Assembly (NCBI RefSeq): GCF_039542035.1
Contig: NZ_BAABHJ010000008.1
Coordinates: 186,001-250,000 of the forward strand
Length of the DNA: 64,000 bases
Direction: 5' to 3'
From: Actinoallomurus liliacearum
Lineage (GTDB): Bacteria; Actinomycetota; Actinomycetes; Streptosporangiales; Streptosporangiaceae
Position numbers and translations under genes: made by a program. A model generated the notes under the pieces. It did no database searches, had not been told where the DNA came from, and worked only from the letters and a program-made list of their open reading frames with translations. This document shows, in pieces, positions 52,947 to 61,263 of the stretch. The number at the start of each line of letters is the position of its first letter. Positions within the stretch are counted from its first letter, which is position 1.

Positions 52947-54063
52947 TCTCCTTCATGATCTCGGTCGTGCCGCCGAAGATCGTCTGGATGCGCGCGTCGA
53001 GGTACGCCTTGGCGATCGGGTACTCGCTCATGTACCCGTAGCCGCCGTGCAACTGCAGGCAGCGGTCGATGACCCGGTTGCACAGCTCGGTGTTCCACCA
53101 CTTGAGCATCGAGGCCTCCTCCGCGCCCAGGCGGTCGGCGGCGTGCTCGACGATGCACCGGTCGGTGAAGGCGCGGGCCACCGTCAGCTCGGTCTTCATC
53201 TCGGCAAGGGTGAAGCGGTTGTGCTGGAACCGCCCGATCGGCCGGCCGAACGCCTCCCGGGTCTTGCAGTACTCCAGGGTCTGCTCGAAGGCCCGCTCCG
53301 CGCCCGCCAGCGCGCCGACGCCGATCGACACGCGCTCCCTCGAGAGGTTCTGCATGAGATAGATGAAGCCCTGGCCCTCCTCGCCGAGGAGGTTCGCCCG
53401 GGGCACCCGGACGTCCTCGAAGTACAGCTCGGCGGTGTCCTGGGCGTGCATGCCGATCTTGTCGAGGTTGCGGCCGCGCTCGAAGCCCTTCATCCCGCGC
53501 TCGACCACGATGAGGCTGATGCCCTGGTGCCCGGCGTCCGGATCGGTGCGCGCGACGACGATGACCAGGTCGGACAGGACGCCGTTGGAGATGAAGGTCT
53601 TCTGCCCGTTCAGGACGTAGTCGTCGCCGTCCCGTACGGCGGTGGTGCGGATGCCCTGCAGGTCGGAACCGGCGGCCGGCTCGGTCATGGCGATCGCGGT
53701 GATGATCTCCCCGGAGCAGTAGCCGGGGAGCCACCGCTGTTTCTGCTCGTCGGTGGCCAGGCGGTTGAGGTACGCGCCGTTGATGTCGTTGTGCACCGAG
53801 AAGCCAGGGCCGTGGATCCCGGCGCGGGCCAGCTCCTCGTTGAGGACGACGTAGTAGCGGTAGTCCGGGTCGCCTCCGCCGCCGTACCGCTCGTCCATGT
53901 CGATGCCGAGCAGTCCCTGCCGCCCGGCGGCGAGCCACACGTCGCGGGAGACGACGCCGTCCTTCTCCCACTGCTCGTGGAACGGCTCGATCTCCTTGGC
54001 GATGAACGACCGCACCATCTCGCGGAAGGCCTCGTGCTCGTCGGTGAAGATCTCGCGCCGCAC
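52921..54063 (-). CDS. Acyl-CoA dehydrogenase
   Basis: A 380-residue flavoprotein: ERYGGGGDPDYRYYVVLNEEL, AIAMTEPAAGSDLQGIRTTA, GQKTFISNG, KTREAFGRPIGRFQHNRFTLAEM and QTIFGGTTEIMKEIIGRGL. It oxidises an acyl-CoA at C2-C3 in fatty or branched-chain acid degradation. FGGT replaces YEGT, as in many FadE proteins with the base elsewhere. GTG start at 54063. The TetR-type gene ends 87 bases upstream and may be in the same transcript. Confidence 0.92.
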   Translation of the reverse strand: MRREIFTDEHEAFREMVRSFIAKEIEPFHEQWEKDGVVSRDVWLAAGRQGLLGIDMDERYGGGGDPDYRYYVVLNEELARAGIHGPGFSVHNDINGAYLNRLATDEQKQRWLPGYCSGEIITAIAMTEPAAGSDLQGIRTTAVRDGDDYVLNGQKTFISNGVLSDLVIVVARTDPDAGHQGISLIVVERGMKGFERGRNLDKIGMHAQDTAELYFEDVRVPRANLLGEEGQGFIYLMQNLSRERVSIGVGALAGAERAFEQTLEYCKTREAFGRPIGRFQHNRFTLAEMKTELTVARAFTDRCIVEHAADRLGAEEASMLKWWNTELCNRVIDRCLQLHGGYGYMSEYPIAKAYLDARIQTIFGGTTEIMKEIIGRGLGV

Positions 54064-54150
54064 TTTCGGCCTCCTCGGCTCGAACCAATCGACGTCAGTA
54101 ATTTATCACTTACGCCCGAGCCGACAGAATGTGATTCGGTCCACTGCCGC

Positions 54151-54894
54151 TCAGGCCGGCCCGGCCTCGCCGCCCCGGTCGAGCCAGCTCTGGAGGCCGT
54201 CGAGGAGCCGCTCGACGGCGAAGGCGAACCCTTCGTCCTGCAGGCGGTCGGCGTCCAGATCCCGGTTCTCCCGCCACCAGCCACCGTAGTCCGGGTAGCG
54301 GGCGGCGACGTCGTCGATGTACGGCCGCATGTCCTCGACCGCCTCGTTCGCGGTCTTACCCGGGGCGAGCGACCTCCGCCACGCCGACTCCATCGTGGCG
54401 GAGCCGATGACGTGGGACATCAGCAGCGAACTGGCGTAGGCGACCGGCATGCCCGTGAAGCCCGCGGCGATCAGCACTCCGACCATGCGATCGCTCATGC
54501 GCATCGCGTTGGGCCCCATGGCGGGGCGGACGCCGAACAGGCCGGCGACCCAGGGATGCCGGAGGATCATCGCGCGCAGCCCGTGCGCCAGGGCGGCGGC
54601 CGCGGTCCGCCAGTCCGCGGCCCCGACCTCCGGGACCTCGATCTCCCCCATGACCTCGTCGAGGACCAGTTCGAGCAGCTCGTCCTTGGTCGCGACGTAC
54701 CAGTAGGCCGAGGTCGCCCCGGCGGCCAGCCGACTGCCGAGACGGCGCATGCTGAGGCCGTCGAGCCCCTTCTCGTCGAGCAGCTCGATGGCGGTACGCA
54801 CGATCTGCTCGCGGCTCAACGTCGGCTGCGCGCCGCGCGAGCGCGGCGGTCGCGTCCAGACGGAGTTCGCCAGGGGGTCAGCGTTCGACGACAT
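54151..54894 (-). CDS. TetR family regulator with TetR_C tetracycline-repressor-like domain
   Basis: A 247-residue repressor. The HTH is in SREQIVRTAIELLDEKGLDG...AYWYVATKDELLELVLDEV, followed by a C-terminal TetR_C-like ligand domain. It diverges from a 14-helix MFS drug exporter over a gap with a perfect inverted repeat, the classic arrangement of a repressor that releases the exporter gene when it binds the drug. Confidence 0.92.
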   Translation of the reverse strand: MSSNADPLANSVWTRPPRSRGAQPTLSREQIVRTAIELLDEKGLDGLSMRRLGSRLAAGATSAYWYVATKDELLELVLDEVMGEIEVPEVGAADWRTAAAALAHGLRAMILRHPWVAGLFGVRPAMGPNAMRMSDRMVGVLIAAGFTGMPVAYASSLLMSHVIGSATMESAWRRSLAPGKTANEAVEDMRPYIDDVAARYPDYGGWWRENRDLDADRLQDEGFAFAVERLLDGLQSWLDRGGEAGPA

Positions 54895-54939
54895 TCGCGG
54901 TCCTTCAGCAGAGTCACTTGCAGCACCAGCCTATCGGCG

Positions 54940-55016
54940 CTCGCACGGTGTTCGAGTTTACTAGTACGCCGTTCGAGAGCAGTGGTACGGTGTGCGAGAA
55001 AAATCGAACACCGTAC
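54940..55016. promoter_or_regulatory. TetR operator region with repeated ACGGTGTTCGA-type half-sites
   Basis: Perfect 9-bp arms GTACGGTGT (54985-54993) and ACACCGTAC (55008-55016) with a 14-base spacer, extended inward by CGA/TCG. Two more half-sites on the same strand, ACGGTGTTCGAG and ACGCCGTTCGAG, lie at about 54943-54978. A -10-like TACTAG lies between these two. The array is placed to control both divergent genes. Confidence 0.75.
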
Positions 55017-55028
55017 GAACGGACGCCC

Positions 55029-56534
55029 ATGTCGACCTCTCATCCGCGCCGCTGGTGGATCCTCGGCGTGCTGTGCCTGAGCCTGCTGGTGCTGGTCATC
55101 GACAACTCGGTGCTCAACGTCGCCATCCCGTCGCTCATCCGCGACCTGCACGCGAGCAACTCCGACATCCAGTGGATCCTCGACGCCTACATCCTGGTCT
55201 TCGCCGGGCTGCTGCTGACCGCCGGCAGTCTGTCCGACCGCCACGGCCGGCGCCGTGGGCTGATCATCGGGCTGATCCTGTTCGGCGGCGCCTCGCTGGC
55301 CGCGTCGTTCGCCAACAGCCCCGGCCAGTTGATCGCGACCCGCGCGGCGATGGGCGTGGGCGGCGCGTTCCTGATGCCCGGCACCCTGTCCATCCTGACG
55401 ACGGTCTTCGACGACGCGGAGCGCAAGAAGGCCATCGCCATCTGGAGCTCGGTACTCATGCTCGGCGCGGTGGGCGGCCCCACCTTCGGGGGCCTGCTGC
55501 TGCAGCACTTCTGGTGGGGCTCGGTGTTCCTGCTCAACGTGCCGATCGCCGTGCTCGGCATCGTGGCGGCGCTGCTCATCATCCCCGAGTCGCGTGGACC
55601 GGCCCGCCGCCCGGACCTGGTCGGCGCGATCCTGTCGATGGCCGGCGTGACCGCCCTGGTCTGGGGCGTGATCTTCTCCGCCAAGGACGGCTGGTCCACG
55701 CCACAGACGCTGGGCGGATTCGGCGTGGCCGCGGTGGCGCTCACCGCCTTCGGCCTGTGGGAGCGGCGGTGCGCGGAGCCGATGCTGCCGATGGCCCTGT
55801 TCCGCGACCGCAACTTCAGCGGCGCCAGCCTGTCGATCGTCCTGCTGTCCTTCTCCGCGGGCGGCTGCCTGCTGGCCCTCACCCAGTACCTGCAGTTCGT
55901 CCTGGGCTACGGACCGATGAAGGCCGGTCTCGCGCTCATCCCCCTCGTCGTCGCCGCGATGGCCTTCAACGGCGTCGGCGTCGTCGTGGACAAGCGGTTC
56001 GGCGCCCGTGTCGCGCTCGCCGCCGGGCTCGTCCTGGTCGCCGGGGGCTTCGCGGCGCTCGCCTCGATCACTTCCGGCGACGGGTACCTGAAACTGGCCG
56101 TCGCCCTGGTGATCCTGGGTGCGGGCAGCGGAACGGCCGGACCCGCCGCGTACGGGACGCTGCTGGCCGCCCTGCCCCCCGAGCGCGCCGGTGTCGGCTC
56201 CGCCGTCAACGACACCGTCCAGCAGGTCGGCCAGGCGCTCAGCATCGCCGTCCTGGGCAGTGTGCTCACGGCCGCCTACACGGCCGCGATGCCGGACGGC
56301 GCCGGGCCGGCGCGGCACTCGATCGGCGAGGCGCTGGCCATCGCGGCCGCCCGCGGCGACACCACGCTCGCCCGTACCGCCAAGGACGCCTTCACCCACG
56401 CCATGCAGACCACCTCGATCGTCGGCGTGGTCGGCGGGGTCGCCGCCGCGATCCTGGCCTTCTCGGTGCTCCGCCCGAAGGCCCGCCCCGCGCCGGAACC
56501 GGCTCCGGAACCCGTCACGGAGGCCGGTCACTGA
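55029..56534 (+). CDS. MFS drug exporter, DHA2 (EmrB/QacA) type
   Basis: A 501-residue, 14-helix transporter. Motif A reads GSLSDRHGRRRGLIIG, and the start of helix 1, WWILGVLCLSLLVLVIDNSVLNVAIPSL, carries the family LDxTIVNVA-type motif (here VIDNSVLNVA). AALPPERAGVGSAVNDTVQQVGQALSIAVLGS is the late-helix region. ATG at 55029 is used; the frame runs upstream through the operator. Controlled by the divergent TetR. Probably multidrug efflux. Confidence 0.92.
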   Translation: MSTSHPRRWWILGVLCLSLLVLVIDNSVLNVAIPSLIRDLHASNSDIQWILDAYILVFAGLLLTAGSLSDRHGRRRGLIIGLILFGGASLAASFANSPGQLIATRAAMGVGGAFLMPGTLSILTTVFDDAERKKAIAIWSSVLMLGAVGGPTFGGLLLQHFWWGSVFLLNVPIAVLGIVAALLIIPESRGPARRPDLVGAILSMAGVTALVWGVIFSAKDGWSTPQTLGGFGVAAVALTAFGLWERRCAEPMLPMALFRDRNFSGASLSIVLLSFSAGGCLLALTQYLQFVLGYGPMKAGLALIPLVVAAMAFNGVGVVVDKRFGARVALAAGLVLVAGGFAALASITSGDGYLKLAVALVILGAGSGTAGPAAYGTLLAALPPERAGVGSAVNDTVQQVGQALSIAVLGSVLTAAYTAAMPDGAGPARHSIGEALAIAAARGDTTLARTAKDAFTHAMQTTSIVGVVGGVAAAILAFSVLRPKARPAPEPAPEPVTEAGH

Positions 56535-56751
56535 CCGCACCGTCGCAGACCCGTCGGATGGGCGCCGGGCCTGACCTGGTGCTGGCGGGCTTCATCTGAA
56601 TCCTCCGAGGAGACCCCGCCCTTCAGGGCGGGGAGGAATCGGACCCCGGCGGAGCAGGGCAAGGATCAGCCGGATCGCCGTCACGGCGATCCGGCGTCCA
56701 CCATCGGAAAACACGCGGCCGGTCACACGCTGACGCTATAGTTCACTGATT

Positions 56752-57945
56752 GTGACCCCCCGTGTGAAGCATGCGTTCAAGTACCGCTTCCATCCCACCG
56801 ATGCGCAGGCAGCGGAGCTGTCGCGCACGTTCGGGTATGTGCGGAAGGTCTACAACCTTGCGCTGGAGGCCCGCAGCGAGGCGTGGTGGTCGCGGCGGGA
56901 ACGCGTCGGTTACAACGACACCTCGGCGATGCTGACGGCGTGGAAGAAGACCGAGGACCTGGGATTCTTGAATGAGGTGTCCAGCGTTCCGTTGCAGCAG
57001 GCGCTGCGGCATCTGCAGACGGCGTTCGCGAATTTCTTCGCCAAGCGGGCGAGGTATCCGCGGTTCAAGGCGAAGAAGAAGTCTCGCAAGTCCGCCGAAT
57101 ATACGACCAGCGGATTCCGGTTCCGGGAGGGGGCACTCGCCCTCGCCAAGATGGCCGAACCGCTGAACATCGTCTGGTCTCGGCCGCTGCCGGAGGGGGC
57201 GAGGCCGTCGACGGTGACGGTGTCCCAGGATGCGGCCGGTCGCTGGTTCGTGTCCCTGCTGTGCGAAGACCCCGGCATCCAGCCGCTGCCTGCGAACGGC
57301 AACGCGGTCGGGGTGGATGCCGGGCTGGAGCATCTGCTGACCCTGTCCACCGGGGAGAAGATCACCAACCCCCGGCATGAGCGCCGGGACCGCAGGCGCC
57401 TGGCCCGCGCGCAGCGGGAACTGTCCCGCAAGGCCAAAGGGGATGGGGCCAACCGGGCCAAGGCCCGGCGTAGGGTCGCCCGGATCCATGCCCGGATCAC
57501 CGATCGGCGCCGCGACGGTCTGCACAAGCTCACCACTCGACTCGTCCGCGAGAACCAAGTGGTCGTGATCGAGGACCTGACCGTGAAGAACATGCTGAAG
57601 AACCATGCACTGGCCCGCGCCATCTCTGACGCCGCATGGAGTGAGTTCCGCAGCATGCTGGAATACAAAGCCAAATGGTACGGCCGCGAGGTGATCGTGG
57701 TCGACCGCTGGTTCCCCTCCTCCAAACTGTGCTCGGCCTGCGGCACCGTGGCCGACACGATGCCGCTGAATGTCCGCACTTGGACGTGTGGCTGCGGCAC
57801 GACCCATGACCGGGACGTGAACGCAGCGAAGAATCTTCTGGCCGCCGGGCTGGCGGTATCGGCCTGTGGAGCTGCGGTAAGACCTCGGTCGGGACTCTTC
57901 CCGGTCGGGGCTGTCGGCCTTGAAGCAGGAAGCCCTGCGGCGTGA
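56752..57945 (+). CDS. tnpB: TnpB RNA-guided endonuclease (IS200/IS605 family OrfB)
   Basis: A 397-residue, full-length TnpB. N-terminal domain FKYRFHPTDAQAAELSRTFGYVRKVYNLAL; RuvC residues in GVDAGL (Asp), VVIEDLTVKNM (Glu) and HDRDVNAAKN (Asp); a zinc finger CSACG...CGCG between. All catalytic positions are intact. The GTG start at 56752 is nine bases after TATAGT (56737-56742), a good -10. TnpB uses an RNA from the element's right end to cut the empty target site, favouring retention of the element. The stop codon lies inside the first right-end hairpin. Confidence 0.93.
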   Translation: MTPRVKHAFKYRFHPTDAQAAELSRTFGYVRKVYNLALEARSEAWWSRRERVGYNDTSAMLTAWKKTEDLGFLNEVSSVPLQQALRHLQTAFANFFAKRARYPRFKAKKKSRKSAEYTTSGFRFREGALALAKMAEPLNIVWSRPLPEGARPSTVTVSQDAAGRWFVSLLCEDPGIQPLPANGNAVGVDAGLEHLLTLSTGEKITNPRHERRDRRRLARAQRELSRKAKGDGANRAKARRRVARIHARITDRRRDGLHKLTTRLVRENQVVVIEDLTVKNMLKNHALARAISDAAWSEFRSMLEYKAKWYGREVIVVDRWFPSSKLCSACGTVADTMPLNVRTWTCGCGTTHDRDVNAAKNLLAAGLAVSACGAAVRPRSGLFPVGAVGLEAGSPAA

Positions 57946-57986
57946 GCCGCAGGAATCCCCCTCGTTCACGAGGGGGAGGAAGTCAA
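57880..57986 (+). ncRNA. Predicted TnpB guide RNA (omega/reRNA) scaffold
   Basis: In this family the 3' end of tnpB and the element's right end form the guide RNA scaffold. Here CCTGCGGC-GTGA-GCCGCAGG (57934-57953) and TCCCCCTCG-TTCA-CGAGGGGGA (57956-57977) form two stacked stems, followed by GGAAGTCAA. The guide would be the flanking bases from 57987, beginning GACCCACATGTGCG. The 5' limit is a guess. Confidence 0.5.
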
Positions 57987-58349
57987 GACCCACATGTGCG
58001 TCCTTCACCGCGCAGGGCGCGTTCAACCTGGGCTACCGGCCCACCGTCGTGGCCGAGGCCTGCGCGACCCGGCCGCTGGCGGGCCCGGACGGCGCCCCGA
58101 TCGCGGCGGACGCCCTGCACGCCGCCGCCCTGACCACGATCGGCGACCTGTTCGGCCCGGTCGCCGCCCGTGTGGCCGACCTGCCCGACTGATCCCGTCG
58201 CCCCCCGACCGAGGTGTTCCCGTGCGGCGCGCCGTCTCCCGCTGCCGCAGCCCCATCTCCGTCGGCTCAGCCACGGGTGGAGATCCCGGCGGACCGACGG
58301 CGCGGCTCCGGCGCAGCGCATGCGGCGCGGTCCGGTCGGCGCGTGCGGA

Positions 58350-59435
58350 TCAGGTGGTGAGGCGGGCGACGGCGGCGTCGACGCGCTCGTCGGTGGCGGT
58401 AAGGGCGACGCGTACGTGCCGGGCCCCCGCCGTGCCGTAGAAGTCCCCGGGCGCGACCAGGATGCCCAGCTCCGCCAGTGCCTTCACGGTGTCCCAGCAG
58501 GACTCGTCACGGGTCGCCCAGAGGTAGAGCCCGGCCTCGGAGTGGTCGATGCGGAAGCCGTGCGCCTCCAGGGCAGTACGGAGGACGGCGCGCCTGCGGG
58601 CGTACCGCTCGCGCTGCTCCTCGACGTGCGCGTCGTCGCGGTAGGCGGCCGTCATGGCGGCCTGAACCGGCGCGGGAACGATCATGCCAGCGTGCTTGCG
58701 CACCTCGAGGAGCGCGGTGATCAGGACCGGGTCCCCGGTGATGAAGCCGGCACGGTATCCGGCGAGGTTGGAGCGCTTGGACAGCGAGTGCAGCGCGATC
58801 AGGCCGCGGTGGTCTCCGTCGCAGACGTCCGGGCGCAGCACCGAGACCGGCTCGGCCTCCCAGCCGAGCTCGATGTAGCACTCGTCGCTGATGACGACGG
58901 CGCCGCGCTCCCGCGCCCACGTGACGACCTTGCGCAGATGGTCGGCGGGCAGCACCTTGCCGGTGGGGTTCGACGGCGAGTTGATCCAAACGATCTTCGG
59001 AGTCTCCGGCCCGAGGGAGAACAGTCCGTCGACCGCCCGCGGCGTCGCGCCTGCGAGCCGCGCGCCGACGTCGTAGGTCGGGTACGCCAGCTCGGGAAAG
59101 ACCACGGGGTCGCCCGGTCCGGCGCCCAGCAGCGTGGGCAGCCAGGCGACGGCCTCCTTGGTGCCGATCACCGGCAGGACGGCGGCCGGATCGGCCTCGA
59201 CGCCGAGCTTGCGGGTCAGCCAGCCCGCCACGGCGTCGCGCAGTTCGGGGGTGCCGTACGTGGCGGGGTAACCGGGCGCGTCGGCGGCGTCCATCAGCGC
59301 CTGCCGGACGATCCGCGGCGTCGGGTCGACCGGCGTGCCGACCGACAGGTCGACGATGCCGCCGGCGTGTTGCCGCGCCTGCTCCTTGTACGGAACGAGC
59401 AGGTCCCAGGGAAAGTCGGGCAGCGTCCTGATCAA
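58350..59435 (-). CDS. dapC: Succinyldiaminopimelate transaminase
   Basis: A 361-residue class I/II PLP aminotransferase. It starts LIRTLPDFPWDLLVPYKEQA, has GTPVDPTPRIVRQAL, INSPSNPTGKVLP, DECYIELGW, and the PLP Lys in ALHSLSKRSNLAGYRAGF. It converts N-succinyl-2-amino-6-ketopimelate to N-succinyl-LL-diaminopimelate. The actinobacterial DapC sits next to fdxA, as here. TTG at 59435 is chosen for GGGGGA upstream; TTG 59450 is the alternative. Completes the dapC/D/E set of the window. Confidence 0.93.
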   Translation of the reverse strand: MIRTLPDFPWDLLVPYKEQARQHAGGIVDLSVGTPVDPTPRIVRQALMDAADAPGYPATYGTPELRDAVAGWLTRKLGVEADPAAVLPVIGTKEAVAWLPTLLGAGPGDPVVFPELAYPTYDVGARLAGATPRAVDGLFSLGPETPKIVWINSPSNPTGKVLPADHLRKVVTWARERGAVVISDECYIELGWEAEPVSVLRPDVCDGDHRGLIALHSLSKRSNLAGYRAGFITGDPVLITALLEVRKHAGMIVPAPVQAAMTAAYRDDAHVEEQRERYARRRAVLRTALEAHGFRIDHSEAGLYLWATRDESCWDTVKALAELGILVAPGDFYGTAGARHVRVALTATDERVDAAVARLTT

Positions 59436-59455
59436 AGTGTGTCCCCCCAACGTCC

Positions 59456-59490
59456 GCGCGCCGTCTGCCGCTCACCGACAGACGGCGCGC
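59456..59490. terminator. Terminator after fdxA
   Basis: 12-bp perfect stem GCGCGCCGTCTG / CAGACGGCGCGC with an 11-base loop, 49 bases past the fdxA stop on the minus strand and before the dapC start. Confidence 0.8.
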
Positions 59491-59539
59491 CTCGGCCTGT
59501 GCTGAGCTCTCGCGTCCGGAAGCACCGGGCGGCGTGGGC

Positions 59540-59866
59540 TCAGGCCTCCTCGCCCTGCGGCGGCAGCGCCGCCACGATCGGGTGATCCTTCTCGATCTTG
59601 CCGACCTTGGAGGCACCTCCCGGCGAGCCCAGATCGTCGAAGAATTCCACGTTCGCCTTGTAGAAGTCCTTCCACTGATCCGGCGTGTCGTCTTCATAGA
59701 AGATCGCCTCGACCGGGCACACCGGCTCGCAGGCGCCGCAGTCGACGCACTCGTCCGGGTGGATGTAGAGCATGCGCTTGCCCTCGTAGATGCAGTCGAC
59801 GGGGCACTCCTCGATGCATGCCTTGTCGAGCACGTCCACGCAGGGCTGCGCGATGACGTAGGTCAC
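59540..59866 (-). CDS. fdxA: 7Fe ferredoxin
   Basis: A 108-residue ferredoxin with one 3Fe-4S and one 4Fe-4S cluster. Eight Cys (9, 17, 21, 25, 40, 43, 46, 50) in PCVDVLDKACIEECPVDC and DECVDCGACEPVCP match the FdxA class. The C-terminal extension FYKANVEFFDDLGSPGGASK is also typical. It serves as a low-potential electron carrier, for example to cytochromes P450. GTG start behind GAGGAG. Confidence 0.96.
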   Translation of the reverse strand: MTYVIAQPCVDVLDKACIEECPVDCIYEGKRMLYIHPDECVDCGACEPVCPVEAIFYEDDTPDQWKDFYKANVEFFDDLGSPGGASKVGKIEKDHPIVAALPPQGEEA

Positions 59867-59909
59867 GTGCTACTCCTCAACGTCTGTGGCCATCGCCACG
59901 CTCGCAGCG

Positions 59910-60215
59910 GTGTCATTGCCTAGTATTGCCGCTGTCAGCCAACGCTTTCACCATGGGGGGCGTCACATCGGCCCGCGTTTCTCCGCCCGGTATGTCGTTT
60001 CGATAACTCCGTCCGATATCGGACGCCGAGTGTCCCTACGACGCCGTGTTCCCAGCGGAGCGTACAGCGACGTCGTCGGCGAGCTGCAGGGGTGGGCCGA
60101 CGGCCGGCTGACCGTGCGCCGCCGCGACGGCTCCGTCGTCGAGGTGGCCGAGGCCGACCTGGTGGCGGGCAAGACCGTCCCCCCGCCGCCGCCACGCCGA
60201 GCACCCCGCTCGTAG
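59910..60215 (+). CDS. Orphan SH3-like domain of Rv0428c-type acetyltransferases
   Basis: The recognisable part, SITPSDIGRRVSLRRRV...GELQGWADGRLTVRRRDGS...VAEADLVAGKTVPPPPPRR, is the N-terminal SH3-like domain of a GNAT protein encoded beside fdxA in other actinobacteria. The protein then stops, without the acetyltransferase domain, which should follow for ~230 residues. The start is uncertain: no SD-backed start is in frame, a -10-like TAGTAT lies near 59920, and the ATG at 59989 is out of frame. It is either a short stand-alone protein or a truncated gene. Confidence 0.45.
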   Translation: MSLPSIAAVSQRFHHGGRHIGPRFSARYVVSITPSDIGRRVSLRRRVPSGAYSDVVGELQGWADGRLTVRRRDGSVVEVAEADLVAGKTVPPPPPRRAPRS

Positions 60216-60310
60216 CGTCCGGCGCCGCCGGTCCCCGACCGGGCCGGGCAGGGCGCGGACACGGGTCCCGGCCGCCGGAGGCCATGAACCGGGCTGGGTC
60301 ACCTGATGGA

Positions 60311-60328
60311 GCCCGCCGCCAGGCGGGC
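60311..60328. terminator. Small terminator hairpin
   Basis: GCCCGCC-GCCA-GGCGGGC, a 7-bp stem, five bases from the stop of the convergent enoyl-CoA hydratase gene. Confidence 0.6.
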
Positions 60329-60332
60329 GCGG

Positions 60333-61202
60333 TCAGGGCGACGGCCAGTCGGGGACCTCCGTGGGCAGGTCCCGGCTGACCTTCATGGGGAACTCGGCCG
60401 GGCGCTTCTCCAGGAACGACGTCACGCCCTCGGCCGCGTCCGGGGCGGAGCCCAGCGCGTACATCAGGTGGGAGTCGGCCCGGTGCGCGTCCCACGGCGA
60501 GGACGCGCCCAGCCCCGACCACATGAGCCGCCGCACGGCCGCGACGGCCACCGCGGAGGTGTTCGCCGCGATCTCCCCGGCCAGCGCGTACGCCGCGTCG
60601 AGGAGCTCGTCCGCGGGGTGGACGTAGGACACCAGGCGTCCGCGCAGCGCCTCCTCGGCGTCGAAGACCCGGCCCGTGGCGGCCCACTCCATGGCCTGGG
60701 CGATGCCGACGAGGCGCGGCAGGAACCAGCTCGACGCGGCCTCCGTGACGATGCCGCGCCGGGCGAAGACGAAGCCGAACCGCGCGCCCTCCGCGGCGAG
60801 TCTGACGTCCATCGGAAGGGTCATCGTGACGCCGACGCCGACCGCCGGGCCGTTGATCGCTCCGATCACCGGCTTGAGCGAGCGGGCGATGCGGAGCGCG
60901 ACGGTGCCACCGCCGTCGCGTGGCGCGCCGTCCTCGAAGGTGTCCTCGCCGCCGAACATGTCCCTCGCGGCCTTGTAGTCGAACGTCGAGCCGCCGCGCT
61001 CCAGGTCGGCCCCGGCGCAGAAGGCCCGGCCCCGGCCGGTGACGACGACCACCCGGACGTCGTCGTCCGCGTCCGCGCGGTCGAAGGCGTCGATCAGCTC
61101 GCCGCGCATCACGAGCGTGAAGGCGTTGAGCCGCTCGGGGCGATCCAGCGTGATGGTCGCGATCCCGTCGGCGACGGTGTAGTCGATCTCGGTGTACGTC
61201 AC
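60333..61202 (-). CDS. Enoyl-CoA hydratase/isomerase family protein
   Basis: A 289-residue crotonase. Oxyanion-hole segments are GRGRAFCAGADL and INGPAVGVGVTMTLPMDVRLA; FARRGIVTEAASSWFLPRLVG carries the catalytic-type Glu region. A C-terminal LEKRPAEFPM is the usual tail. It hydrates or isomerises enoyl-CoAs in acid degradation; the acyl substrate is unknown. GTG start at 61202 has GAGGAG six bases upstream, while the frame continues further without a signal. Confidence 0.92.
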   Translation of the reverse strand: MTYTEIDYTVADGIATITLDRPERLNAFTLVMRGELIDAFDRADADDDVRVVVVTGRGRAFCAGADLERGGSTFDYKAARDMFGGEDTFEDGAPRDGGGTVALRIARSLKPVIGAINGPAVGVGVTMTLPMDVRLAAEGARFGFVFARRGIVTEAASSWFLPRLVGIAQAMEWAATGRVFDAEEALRGRLVSYVHPADELLDAAYALAGEIAANTSAVAVAAVRRLMWSGLGASSPWDAHRADSHLMYALGSAPDAAEGVTSFLEKRPAEFPMKVSRDLPTEVPDWPSP

Positions 61203-61263
61203 TGCTGCTCCTCGCGCCCGCGGACGGATACAGACGAATACAGAATCGGATTCTAGAGGCGGG

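Larger units (their letters stand above)
56596..57986 (+). mobile_element. IS605-superfamily TnpB-only element (IS1341-like)
   Basis: Boundaries are set by the interrupted gene: removing 56596-57986 restores TTCAT-GACCCACATG without gain or loss. There is no terminal inverted repeat or target duplication, as expected for the family. The left end has an imperfect-free hairpin CCCCGCCC-TTCA-GGGCGGGG (56614-56633); the right end has hairpins at 57934-57953 and 57956-57977. The pre-insertion flank TTCAT is the probable target-adjacent motif. There is no tnpA, so movement needs one elsewhere. Confidence 0.85.
56557..58192. pseudogene. Isochorismatase-family remnant, 5'-deleted and split by the TnpB element
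   Basis: On the plus strand, 56557-56595 reads MGAGPDLVLAGF plus the first two bases of an M codon (TTCAT), and 57987 on reads G-ACC-CAC-ATG-TGC-GTC. Joined, they give LVLAGFMTHMCV, the isochorismatase-family active-site signature with its nucleophilic Cys. The rest, QGAFNLGYRPTVVAEACATRP...LFGPVAARVADLPD, is the family C-terminus, ending at 58192. After GTC a two-base loss (GTCCTTC for GTCTCCTTC) breaks the frame. About 110 N-terminal residues are missing: upstream is the MFS gene. So it was decaying or deleted independently of the insertion. Confidence 0.75.

Noticed and set aside
58193..58349. Possible small gene between the isochorismatase remnant and dapC
   Set aside because: No start with an SD, biased Arg/Ser/Pro composition in all frames; nothing supportable.
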